Shown one piece after another: positions 7,372 to 17,600 of a DNA stretch of 33,398 bases. Below the pieces are notes generated by a model, which saw only the letters and a list, made by a program, of their open reading frames with translations, did no database searches and was not told the origin of the DNA. The stretch comes from a virus, in the IMG/VR virus record IMGVR_UViG_3300028393_000210, positions 1 to 33,398 of that record. The stretch is one strand, 5' to 3'. The position numbers were made by a program, and so were the translations under genes. Position 1 is the stretch's first letter, and the number at the start of each line of letters is the position of its first letter.

Positions 7372-8958
7372 TTATCGGGCACCTGTTGTTTTCCGAGGAT
7401 AAACTGGGCCTGTAGACCTAAATCCGTAATTTTGTTTAGGGAATGTCGATCCGGTATGGAAGTATTTGTAAATTTGATCTACCTTTGGACTGCCTAACCC
7501 TGTGGCAGCATCCCAGCCTGCGGTTGTAGTATAACCAGTAGTATATCCATTTCTATTATCACCGCTTGTAGTATCAGTGAACATTGAAGAATTACTATAC
7601 CAAATAGACATATCAAACGGTACTCTAGTGCCTAATAGTGCAGTTAATCTTGCCCAAGTGCCTGCTAAAAACGGTGCGCTGGCGCTGGTACCGCCCCAGG
7701 TCTGCAAGGAGTTGTTTACATAAAATGTCCAGCCGGTAGACGGATTTGCAGGAGCACTGATATCAGGAACACCTCGGCGAGGTAAAGCAGTTGGAGAACC
7801 TGTTGAGCTGGCTGTTTTAGTAGTCGAGGTTAAACCAGTTTGCCAACTGGGCAAGGGCACTGAACTGCTAATACCGCCGCCACTTCCGCTCCATGCAACT
7901 TCGCTACTGATGTTATTACTGCCATCTAGTACTGTAGTCGTGCCACCGGCTGATACCATATATTGACTGCAACAAGTTTGCGCCATACTTAAATTGTTTG
8001 CACCGCTATCGCCTGAACTAACAAAAACTGTAATGCCTTTGGTCACGCAGGCTTGCAATGCTGAATCAAATACTGTGCCATCGCCAATTCCCCAGCTTAT
8101 ATCAAGTACGCAAGGATTGTTTACAGTATCGTTTGCACACGCATTGATATTGTCAATGATGTTCTGTGTTCCACCATTTGGTGCTGTATAGTATGCTATT
8201 TTTGCTCGAGGCGCGGCGCCTCCTGAACAATAAATGTCCAGCATACTTTCTGCATCGCTGGTTGAACTTACTGTTGCTCCATTTACATTTATATTTGTAA
8301 TTGTTGGAGCAGTTAGCCCGATACGAGAAAAGCTATTTGTAACATCCGTGGCGTTATATCCTGTAACATAACCACTATAAGTTAATTCAAAAATTCCAAT
8401 ACACACACCATATCCGTCACCGGTCGGTGATTTATAAGCTGTACTCATTTGTATGGGTGTTACTGCTATTGCAGGATTAGCAATCGTAGGATCAGCGCCA
8501 GGATAATCTAGAGGATCATATTTTGTTGCATGTTTTACAGCAATAAAACTTTCGTCAAATCCAGGAACACTTTCAATTATACCTATCATTGCTTGAGGAA
8601 TAGTCGGAGCAACATTTGGCATCATGTAAGTTCTACCACCATCCGTCACATCTTGTAATGTAATGTTAAATGCACTATTAAAAGCACCCACTGACCCTGT
8701 AACTTTGACTACACTTTGTCCGTGATGCGATTCATGAATAGAAAAATTATTTGCACGGGCCCAGTCTATAGCTTTTTGCAAATTTTCATCTGTCGCACCA
8801 AATTGATAAACAAACGAACTGTGACCTAAAATTGGTTCTTGGCCTTCAAGCACAGCATCTGCATATTCTTTTAAAGTCATTCCATTTTCGTGGGTATCTC
8901 TTACAAGATACAGACTAATCATTATCTGGTCGTTGACATTTTTATTGACTGTGGTCAT
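7372..8958 (-). CDS. Sedolisin (family S53) serine-carboxyl peptidase with pro-domain, 528 aa
   Basis: A complete sedolisin/kumamolisin-type endopeptidase. Residues 1 to about 150 form the activation pro-domain (LKEYADAVLEGQ, VKVTGSVGAFNSAFN, PQAMIGIIESVPGF). The catalytic domain spans about 165-500. Expected residues are present: Glu237 and Asp241 in SDAESMLDIYC (the E-x3-D pair), Asp317 in VSSGDSGA (oxyanion Asp) and nucleophile Ser425 in WGGTSASAPFLAG. Also present are RGVPDISAPANPSTGW (395-410) and a Ca-site-like C-terminus with Asp462 (FTDTTSGDN) and GWDAATGLGSP. There are seven cysteines and no signal peptide or membrane segment. A Pro/Arg/Lys-containing tail (501-528) follows the catalytic fold. 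Start and fibre stop are one base apart (TAA-T-ATG), and the ribosome site is weak, implying coupling. Known family members are acid-active and self-maturing. Its place in a virion is inferred. Confidence 0.93.
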   Translation of the reverse strand: MTTVNKNVNDQIMISLYLVRDTHENGMTLKEYADAVLEGQEPILGHSSFVYQFGATDENLQKAIDWARANNFSIHESHHGQSVVKVTGSVGAFNSAFNITLQDVTDGGRTYMMPNVAPTIPQAMIGIIESVPGFDESFIAVKHATKYDPLDYPGADPTIANPAIAVTPIQMSTAYKSPTGDGYGVCIGIFELTYSGYVTGYNATDVTNSFSRIGLTAPTITNINVNGATVSSTSDAESMLDIYCSGGAAPRAKIAYYTAPNGGTQNIIDNINACANDTVNNPCVLDISWGIGDGTVFDSALQACVTKGITVFVSSGDSGANNLSMAQTCCSQYMVSAGGTTTVLDGSNNISSEVAWSGSGGGISSSVPLPSWQTGLTSTTKTASSTGSPTALPRRGVPDISAPANPSTGWTFYVNNSLQTWGGTSASAPFLAGTWARLTALLGTRVPFDMSIWYSNSSMFTDTTSGDNRNGYTTGYTTTAGWDAATGLGSPKVDQIYKYFHTGSTFPKQNYGFRSTGPVYPRKTTGAR

Positions 8959-8959
8959 A

Positions 8960-11623
8960 TTATGCTTCTAGTTTTAAGTACGTGATTGTAACTGTTATTG
9001 CAGATGCACCGGCACTGTTATTATTATAAATCTTCAAATACATGTTTGTCCCCGGAGTGCCGTCTGCATTGAATCCCATTACAGCTGGAGTAAAATAAGT
9101 TGTATTTGATACTGCACCAGTAGTAATTATCTCTGCTATTACACCGCTTCCCGGTGTGGGATCAGTAGTTATTGCTCGTGAACTATCTGCACTTTGCGCA
9201 CTTGAGCTTGTATAAATTGTAATCCAGGCGCCTGCACTTGCTTGTATACTGTACAATGCATAACCTTTGGCTGCTACTACCGTTGCCGTGGCGCTTGTTT
9301 GATATGCAATGCTAGCTGTTGTCGTTGAAACTGTTGTTCGACTAGACAAGCCTGCACCGCTAGATGTTAATTGTCCGCTACCATTAATAGATATAGTCGT
9401 GCCATCTATTTTAACAGCACCAAGTTGTGTTGTAGATGCTGCCGAAACACTGATAACTCCACTGGTAATTGTTATTGTGCTGTTGTCAACTTTGACGCCG
9501 CCCAATTGTGTGTCGCTTGCAGTGGCTAAACCAATAGTGCCTGTACTATTTGTAATGCCGCTGGTTGCCACAGCTGGAATTTTTACACCTCCTGTAACAC
9601 TGGTGGTAGCCGTTGGTAAACTATACTGGGCGGCTGGCGTGAAAAAGAATGTATTACCGCTGATACTCAGTGCACCGCCACCGCTGGCAGAATTAGTAGT
9701 TACTGTATAAGTTGGTACTACAGGAATAACTGGAGGCGTGAATGAAAATACACTTCCATTTAAACTTAACGCTCCGTTTCCGCTTGGTGTGTTTGACGAC
9801 ACTGTGTATGTTGGCACTAAAGCCGGAGTGAACGAAAATGTGTTTCCACTTAAACTTAAACTTCCGTTACCGCTAGCTGTATTAGATGTTACTGTATAAG
9901 TTGGTACTGTAGGTATTAACGGAGGAGTATATGTGAATGTATAACCGCTTAATCCTAATGCACCAGAACCACTTGCACTATTTGTTTGTACATTATAAGT
10001 TGGTATGCTTGCTGGAGTAAACAAGAATGTAGTTCCATTTAAACTTAAACTACCGCCGCCATTAGCTGTTGGACTTGTTGACACACTATAACTTGGAACG
10101 CTGGCCGGTGTAAAAGTAAATACTCCACCACTGTAACTTAAAGAGCCACCACCACTAGCAGTATTGGTAAGCACACTTAAACTAGTAGATTGTAAAGGTG
10201 TATACCCTAATGCTGTAGTAACTTGATTACCAGTAATTCCTGTTAAGTATGTTGATAGATTTGGCGGTGTAAACGAAAACACTCCATTCAAATAACTTAA
10301 TGCACCAGTTCCGCTGGCTGCATTTGTTGTTATGCTTAAACTATTGATATTAAGATATGTTGATAAATTTGGAGGGGTATATGTGAACACACCGCTAGCA
10401 TAACTGATAGCTCCAGATCCGTTGGCGGCCGCATTTGCTCCAACACTTAGACTACTCAACTGTATTGGAGTAAATCCTAACGCTGAAGTTATTTGACCCG
10501 TTGTTAATGTTCCGCTATAAATTCCAGTTATAGTACCAGCAGTTCCACTTACATTACCAGTTACGTTACCAGTTACGTTACCAGTTACGTTACCAGTTAA
10601 ATTTCCAGTGAATGTGCTGGCAACAATAGGAATATTACTTGTAAAACTAGTATTAGCGTGAGTATATAAAAAAGTAGGATTTGGCGTTGGGCCGTACACT
10701 TGTAATCCGCTACCATCACTTAATGCACTACTTGTACTGCCGTTACTAACAATAATTGTTTTATTAGCTACACTTAAAGTGCTAGTACTGGTACTTGTTG
10801 TTGTACCAGTTACTGTTAGGTTTCCAGTAATAACAGTATTTCCAGTAACGTTCAAACCTGATAGTGTTCCAACGGTTTGCAAACTAGAATTAATAACTGT
10901 TGTAGGTAGTGTTGTTAAAGAACTAGCAATAGTAGTAGCGGGAACTGTGATATTTGCAGTTCCATCAAAACTAACACCATTAATAGTACGAGCAGTTTGC
11001 AAAGCTGTTGCTGTTCCAGCATTGCCTGTTATTGTGGTAGTTGCGGCTGGAGGTACAAATGTAAATAAACCTGTAGAACTATTATAAGATATGCCGCCAA
11101 CGCCAGATGGTGTAGTATTAATAACACTTAAACTAGTTAAGGAAATCAAAGACGATACATTTGGTGGAGTGTAGGTAAAAACACTTCCGCTTATACTTAA
11201 ACTACCTGTGCCAGCAGGACTAGCCGTATTAATAGTATATGTAGGCACAACTGGTGGTGTGTAAGTGAATTGTCCGCCGGAATAACTCAACGCTCCGTTA
11301 CCGCTGGCAATACTTGTTCTAACTGATAAACTTTCAGCAGTTAAATAGATTCCTAAATTTGGAGTGTTTATTAATTTTGAATAGTTTAAACTAGTAATCC
11401 AAGCAGGATCTGAATAGGCAGCCGTAGTGACTACTCCGTTAGTTGCTTGGAATGGTTGCCAGCTAACAAGGTTACCGTCTGTTGTTAAATATTTTCCGCT
11501 ATTTCCAATCAGCGATGGCAAGGATAGCGAATATAGTTCAGTAAAATTACTGTTGATTTTAGCGGCGCCAGATTTTAAACTATCTGCGGCGCCTGCTTTT
11601 GTATTAATTATTAGTTGCGACAT
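8960..11623 (-). CDS. Repeat-rich tail fibre (887 aa)
   Basis: A long beta-rich fibre just downstream of the giant gene. The N-terminus MSQLIINTKAGAADSLKSGA then AKINSNFTELYSL carries the KINxNFxELY motif frequent at the base of marine phage fibres. About 11 copies of a 20-22-residue unit (consensus SGxGxLSxSGxxFTFTPP) lie between residues 105 and 663, in two blocks separated by a segment (193-396) holding a GN(L/V)TGNVTGN run (340-358). Residues 665-760 hold QLGGVKVD and QLGAVKID repeats, and 761-887 form a different, probably globular tip (GYALYSIQASAGAWITIYT, then VTITYLKLEA). A strong AAAGGA site precedes the ATG at 11623. The repeats probably form a trimeric shaft, and the tip is the best candidate for receptor contact. 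No enzymatic motif is visible. Confidence 0.82.
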   Translation of the reverse strand: MSQLIINTKAGAADSLKSGAAKINSNFTELYSLSLPSLIGNSGKYLTTDGNLVSWQPFQATNGVVTTAAYSDPAWITSLNYSKLINTPNLGIYLTAESLSVRTSIASGNGALSYSGGQFTYTPPVVPTYTINTASPAGTGSLSISGSVFTYTPPNVSSLISLTSLSVINTTPSGVGGISYNSSTGLFTFVPPAATTTITGNAGTATALQTARTINGVSFDGTANITVPATTIASSLTTLPTTVINSSLQTVGTLSGLNVTGNTVITGNLTVTGTTTSTSTSTLSVANKTIIVSNGSTSSALSDGSGLQVYGPTPNPTFLYTHANTSFTSNIPIVASTFTGNLTGNVTGNVTGNVTGNVSGTAGTITGIYSGTLTTGQITSALGFTPIQLSSLSVGANAAANGSGAISYASGVFTYTPPNLSTYLNINSLSITTNAASGTGALSYLNGVFSFTPPNLSTYLTGITGNQVTTALGYTPLQSTSLSVLTNTASGGGSLSYSGGVFTFTPASVPSYSVSTSPTANGGGSLSLNGTTFLFTPASIPTYNVQTNSASGSGALGLSGYTFTYTPPLIPTVPTYTVTSNTASGNGSLSLSGNTFSFTPALVPTYTVSSNTPSGNGALSLNGSVFSFTPPVIPVVPTYTVTTNSASGGGALSISGNTFFFTPAAQYSLPTATTSVTGGVKIPAVATSGITNSTGTIGLATASDTQLGGVKVDNSTITITSGVISVSAASTTQLGAVKIDGTTISINGSGQLTSSGAGLSSRTTVSTTTASIAYQTSATATVVAAKGYALYSIQASAGAWITIYTSSSAQSADSSRAITTDPTPGSGVIAEIITTGAVSNTTYFTPAVMGFNADGTPGTNMYLKIYNNNSAGASAITVTITYLKLEA
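9635..11311 (-). repeat. Array of about 11 degenerate fibre-shaft repeats (protein level)
   Basis: Within the 887-residue fibre, units with consensus SGxGxLSxSGxxFTFTPP occur near residues 105, 133, 170, 397, 434, 486, 516, 547, 580, 611 and 643. Copies 6-11 are close to regularly spaced, 30-33 residues apart, joined by linkers such as VPTYTVxTN. DNA similarity between copies is visible (repeated plus-strand words such as cttaaacttaaacttcc), so recombination could change copy number. Confidence 0.8.
10554..10601 (-). repeat. 12-base tandem repeat, three exact copies plus one degenerate
   Basis: On the plus strand the unit ttaccagttacg occurs exactly at 10554-10565, 10566-10577 and 10578-10589, followed by ttaccagttaaa at 10590-10601. 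It is in frame with the fibre gene and encodes the TGNVTGNVTGNV run. As an exact in-frame repeat it could change length by slippage without breaking the frame. Confidence 0.9.
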
Positions 11624-11641
11624 TTTTATTATTTTCCTTTG

Positions 11642-14600
11642 TTACCACGTATCTGTACTATCATCGAATCCTGTACTACTATTATCAAAAGTTCCCGTAA
11701 ATGTTGTACTTGTTGTCAATACAACTTTATCATGATACCAAATTCCAGGTGTTGCTTTTAAGAAATTAGCAATAGCATTATCATCATATTGAATATTTAA
11801 CGAACTATCCCATCTTGTGCCTTTTCGTCTTACTACAGTAATCTGAGTGCCAGCAGGTATTAAATTTGTTAATCTTAAACTTGGACTAACACCGTCTACT
11901 GCAAATTCTGCATCCAGCTTAACATCTCCGGCAGGGCTATATGGAGATATTGTTTCATTATGTACTTTATAAGGTTGTTTTTTCAATCTTAAATTTCCAA
12001 CAAAGAATTGCCAATTGGCTTTATCATTTAGGAAGTTTGTTGAGCTAGTGTGCGCCGAAATGCATCTATAGGTATAACTTGCCACTTTAACGATTACACC
12101 AACTGTATAACTTGTTTTTTCAATCCACTCTATTGCGTCATTATACCCTGCAATGAAAACTTCAAGCTCGTCGCATTGTTCAAATCCCACAGGAACTTTG
12201 GTATCGTATAGTTCCCAATAAACTTTGTTTGTGGGAAGAATTATATTCTTCTTATCAAACACATAGGTTTTTATATTTACATAATACAAATTGTTATAAA
12301 TTACCACATCGTTGATTGTGTATCCATTTGCCCCATTATGGTTGTCTTTGAGTGTGAATCCCAATTTTGTAAACCACTGTTTGATACCAGATTTTGTCGG
12401 TACAAACGGTAAAGGCACAATATTAGTACCAGTGCTAATCACTGTTGTTACTAATGAAGATTCCGAATACGGCAGTGTTTCACTTGGCCCAATATCTTGC
12501 ACTGGAGTTCCAATAGGATGGATTCTTGGAGTGCCAGTTCCGTGTGTGCCTCGTCGTAACTGGCTTAATGTATTACCTTCAATTTGATAAAACTCAATAC
12601 GTTCTCCGTAAATTTCAATCACACCCGGTTTGTTTAGTGTAGTGTTTGGTAAATCAAAATTGCTAGCATCAATTAACTGAATAGCAATATCGTTATAACG
12701 TAAATCTGTTGCTAATTTTGTTTGTTTATTTTTACTTAATCTCTTAAAATGTGTTCTGTTAAGCATATCTTTAAATTGCATATACGAAATTCCAGGAACT
12801 AGAACGTTATTGTTAAACGTCATCAAAGAGTACACATCATTACGAGCTGGTGTAATTTCTAGTATTATAGATTTTTTATTGTCTGACAACTTATAGTCAA
12901 CGGACGGAGTTAACAACACATTATTCTTCATTACCCATACATAAGCATCACTAAGTACTGTTCTATCAACCGGTAGAATTCCTGCTCCAAGACCAGTATA
13001 GGTAAAATACGCTACTGTATCTTGTGTATAAGATATGTTAGTGGTTATATTAAATGCGGTTCTTTCAATATCTAAAATATCGTGATTATAAAAACTCATT
13101 ACTTCAATAGTGTTTGAAGGAGTGTAGACAGTATTAAATAAAATTTGCTGAGTATCTGGCAAATATGTATAGCCGTTAGTTTGTATAATACTAATAGCTA
13201 ACGTCTTACCTTTGTATATATTATAATTTTGTTTAGTTATATTTACAGTTATGCCGCCTAAGTCGATAACATAGTCTGTTCCTAAATTTAATTTTTTTCC
13301 AGATACATATACTAGAATATTACTGATTATGATACTGTAAGGAAGTGCTCTTGCCTTATCAATAGTGTAGCTAAGATTATTATTTTCAATAGTAAAATAC
13401 TGATTAGTTGGATTTGGTAAAATCGTATTATCTACTCGTACAATTATATTAGATTCAGCCGGCAAAGTATTTCCCACTGGGTATGATAAATTATATGTAT
13501 TTTTAACACCGTCGGCAACAATTGTTTCAGTCTTGGCTATACTAAATGTTTGTTGAGTTCCACTAACAATTACATAATTGATTACAGAATCAACTAATGG
13601 AGCAAGTCCAAATCTAATTCCTGTACGGTTTGCCGAATCATATGTTGAATCTGTTTTGAATAATTCAACTGATGCCGCAACTCCGTTTACGTATACAAGA
13701 CCTGTTTCGTATGTTAGCCAAGGTGCTTTGGTTAAAAATTCAGTAGTTGATCCATCACCCACAAAAGAATCAATGTCTATTATATTAGAACCGTTAAATC
13801 CAAAACTGAATATACTAATAATATTTCCAGCATTTGGAGCAAAAGTAAAATTAACTAATTTATTCTTATAATCAACAACGTAATCTGTAGTATATGAACT
13901 AATTACATTATTATTTTTAACAATAATTGCTCTTTCATTATTAAATGTCTGTGTAATTGCAAATGATTTAGTCTTACCGTCGGCAAAATACTTGTCTACT
14001 TTAATATTTGCACTTCCAGAATTAGGTTGGTCATACACTTTAATAGCTAGTGCATCAACTATTTGACCGGGAACTACTTCTTCTGGGGCAGGACTAGTAG
14101 TTGGGCTAATTAGATCATCACCGTCCACGATAATCTCATCCGGCGATATACCCGTTGCTGTACTATATACCATATTGCCGCCAGATAACGCAGTGTCATA
14201 GTCTTGCTCAAGAGGTTTAATTGATCCGTCACTGGTGCTTTGTCTTATAATAAATTGATCACCGTCGTACACATCAAATGTGTCAGGTATGACAAAAGTA
14301 TTGGTATTATTATCACCTACTGGAGAAACCATTACAGCTGACTGATTTGTTTGATACGGATTATCAGGGTGCGCTGGATCAAAATCAACTCCATAGTATG
14401 GATCGTCTAATCTTATAGAATCTAATACACCTGTTATTATAATTCTAGTTCCAATTGCTGCCGGTGATGGCAATATAGCATTGTAATTATAAAAAACTAC
14501 ACTGATCTTACGTGAGAAAGTTATAGTAGTATTGTAAGGAACAATCCTGTAAATTATTTGATTCAGTTTTACTATTTTATTAACTGTGTCCACTCCAACC

Positions 14601-17600
14601 ACAACAGTATCATTGCCAAAACAGGATGAAACTGTTGTGGATACTAGATCCCCTACCAATACACCGTCAGCATTGTCAACGTATAAATTAAAAGAACCGG
14701 GAATATTAAAAGTAAATGATAACACTCCAACTGGGCGCACATTTGGTGGAGAAGTTAGCAACACAGTACTGTTGACTGAATTAACACTAATCACTTTTTG
14801 CAATGGCACAAGAGTTTTTGGATCGACCACAAACCCTGTGCCAAACACTGACATTCCTGGACGTATTCCAACGGTGCTGGTAACTCTTATTGTGGTAGAA
14901 GCAATATAAGTAGGTGGAGCAACGTAAGAAGTTTGTATAGTTACCGAGACTGCATCATATTCTGCGCTTGTTTCCACAAAAGTATCCCGTAAAGAGAAAG
15001 GATAGTTTAAATTTACTCCATCAGAAACGCCCACATCTACATTTTTTTGTATGTAGTAGACATTGAGTTGTGTGCCAGTTGAAGGAGTATACGGCAATGT
15101 AAACGAATGAGTATTGGCTCTCACTGTTACAATGTAATCATTAAATGTTGGATCAGCACTGTCCCACTTGTCGCTGTAATAAGGCAATGTGCCCCAGCCA
15201 GTTGCTACATCAAAACTTAGTCCATCTATAATGACTCCACCATAATCTATCCCCGTCATCAGCTGAGCAAGATCCGATCCAACTGTGTTCTTACTTGATT
15301 GATAGTAATATTGTATTCTGTCGGCAGCATTTAACAAAGATTCGTCTTTATTGTAATTAACAATGACGACTGAACCAGTCGCTGGTGCTGTCAAGAATGT
15401 TATTAAACCAGAATATTGTGTGGTGTTATTCTTTTTGGAGGTTATTATTGTTAACTTGTATAAATCTCGTAGCACTACTACACCGTCGACAGTTACAGAA
15501 CTATTTCCAATTTTAATGTCTGGTGCCCATTTTAATTGGAATTGTACAATGCCAGATCGTCCGGCAAATGTTTGAGTGACTGAAAGTTGTGTTACATAAT
15601 AAGAATAAGTAGTTCTATCAAATTTAATTTTAATCAAGTTAGATCTCACTACGCCTTTTCCAATAACTGCGGCGGCCGTGGCCTGCGTTCCGCCTACCGA
15701 CAAACCACCCGATATTGTAATTGTTGGAGCCGATAAGTAGCCGGCTCCCGGAGTTAGTAATGTAATTCTGTTAACTATTCCATTTGCAAAAAATGCTCTT
15801 GCTGTAGCTCCGCTACCAGAATCGCTAGTGATTGATACTACTGGTTCTGAAATATACCCAGAGCCTCCGTCGACTATATTAATACTAGTTATAGTAAATC
15901 CTACATTTTGTAGCCAATTTTTCCAAGGATAAACTTGTATGTTAGCATCGTCTACTATCATACTGCCATTCTTAACATAAGGATTAATTACTGTATTTGA
16001 ATTATCTTCAAAAATTGGCGGTAAATCAAAGTCTGATATTAAGGTGTTTTCTTGATCTATAGCAGTATGAGAACTAATATACTCTCTAATTGTTGTTCTG
16101 TAAGGAACAACTTCTGAAATGTAGTCTTGGAAATTACTTAAATTATCAGGACGATATGTCACTGGTTGGTCTAATAATCCAACATTATGCGTTGATTTAA
16201 TAAAACTTGTTTTAAAAATCCAATCAAGATACAACTGTTCGCTCAGTGCATACCTTATTGTAGTAAAAAATAAATTTAAATAATCTTGTTTTAAATTCCC
16301 AATTAGAATATCATCTTTTAAAGTTTCTAATATAATACGTAATTCAATATTTGGGCTATTATCATATACAACATTATCGTATATTGATCCGTCATATCCT
16401 AGTGGTGTATTAATACTTTGATATAAAGAAGATTTCAATTGTATCGTACCCTCTTGTAACCCTACAACACGATACGATTGTGTCCAATCTGAAGATTTTG
16501 AGTTAGCATATTTTTCTAGTAAACTCCAGCCACCAGCATTTGTGTTTCTAATTTTAACAATTTGTGTTAATTCTGTAGTTATTGTGTTTAATCCGTAATA
16601 GTTGTCCACAGAATAATCAATAGGAGAAAATTTATTAAAACCCGGAGCATACCAATCAGCATATTCCCAGAAATTTCTTACATCATAGCTTTGTGTTTGT
16701 ATTCTAGACCAGATTTTTGTAGAAGGTTCATATGAATAGATGCTCCAAAATCCTTCTGCTTCACTATCACTTTCAATTAATACAGAAAAATTTCTTATAG
16801 ATGCAGTGGTATTAACAGTATAACCTTCGCCTGAATTTATAATAGTAACACCTGTAATTTGTCCTGCGGCATTAATTACTGATTGAACTTTTGCGCCTAT
16901 TCCAGTTCCCACTATAGTAATGTAAGGAGCAAACAAATAGCCTCGTCCTGCATTAATTATTGGAATATCAATAATTTTTCCGTTTGAAATAGTTGGTTCG
17001 CCTAATATTGGTTTACTAAATGCTCCTGTGTTAATTAAAGGAATACTAACTTCTGTTGTTTTAACTAAGTCGTAAAGTCCTGTATTCTTACTAGGCTGTT
17101 TATCGTAAGATTTTAAACGTGAAATATTTCTAGTTTTTACTATTTGATTAAGAGCTAATGTTGAATTTACACGGTCTGCTAATTCTTTAAGTGCTTCAAA
17201 TCGGTTTACAAACATGCTTTGTCTTGGTCTGTTTTGAATACCGTATTTTAATTTTGGAGGCAGGGCAGGATCTGGGACTAGTCTTCCGAATAAATCATTC
17301 CCGCATAAACTATCGGCCCATTTTTGTTCTATTATTGTTGGCAATATAGTGTTGGCATCATTACTAATTAATTTATACTGACTATGAATATTCTGGTCAA
17401 GTTTATCTATAGTCCAATACTCTACAGACAATACCACGTTTACATCAATTAGATCATTTGCAACGTTTACTAAGCTAAAACTGTTTGCGCCAGTTAACGC
17501 CAAATAAGAATAGTTATATCCTCTTGGATTTGAAATAAGCAATGAAACATCCAACGCTGACAAATATCTACCAGAAACATTAGGTATTATTTTTTTATTT

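Noticed and set aside
7372-8958. Peptidase gene as host DNA contamination or a chance insertion
   Set aside because: It is one base from the fibre stop, is followed by a late-promoter motif and a phage structural gene, and has the same strand and packing as its neighbours.
10554-10601. CRISPR-like repeat
   Set aside because: Units are 12 bases with no spacers and lie in frame in a fibre gene.
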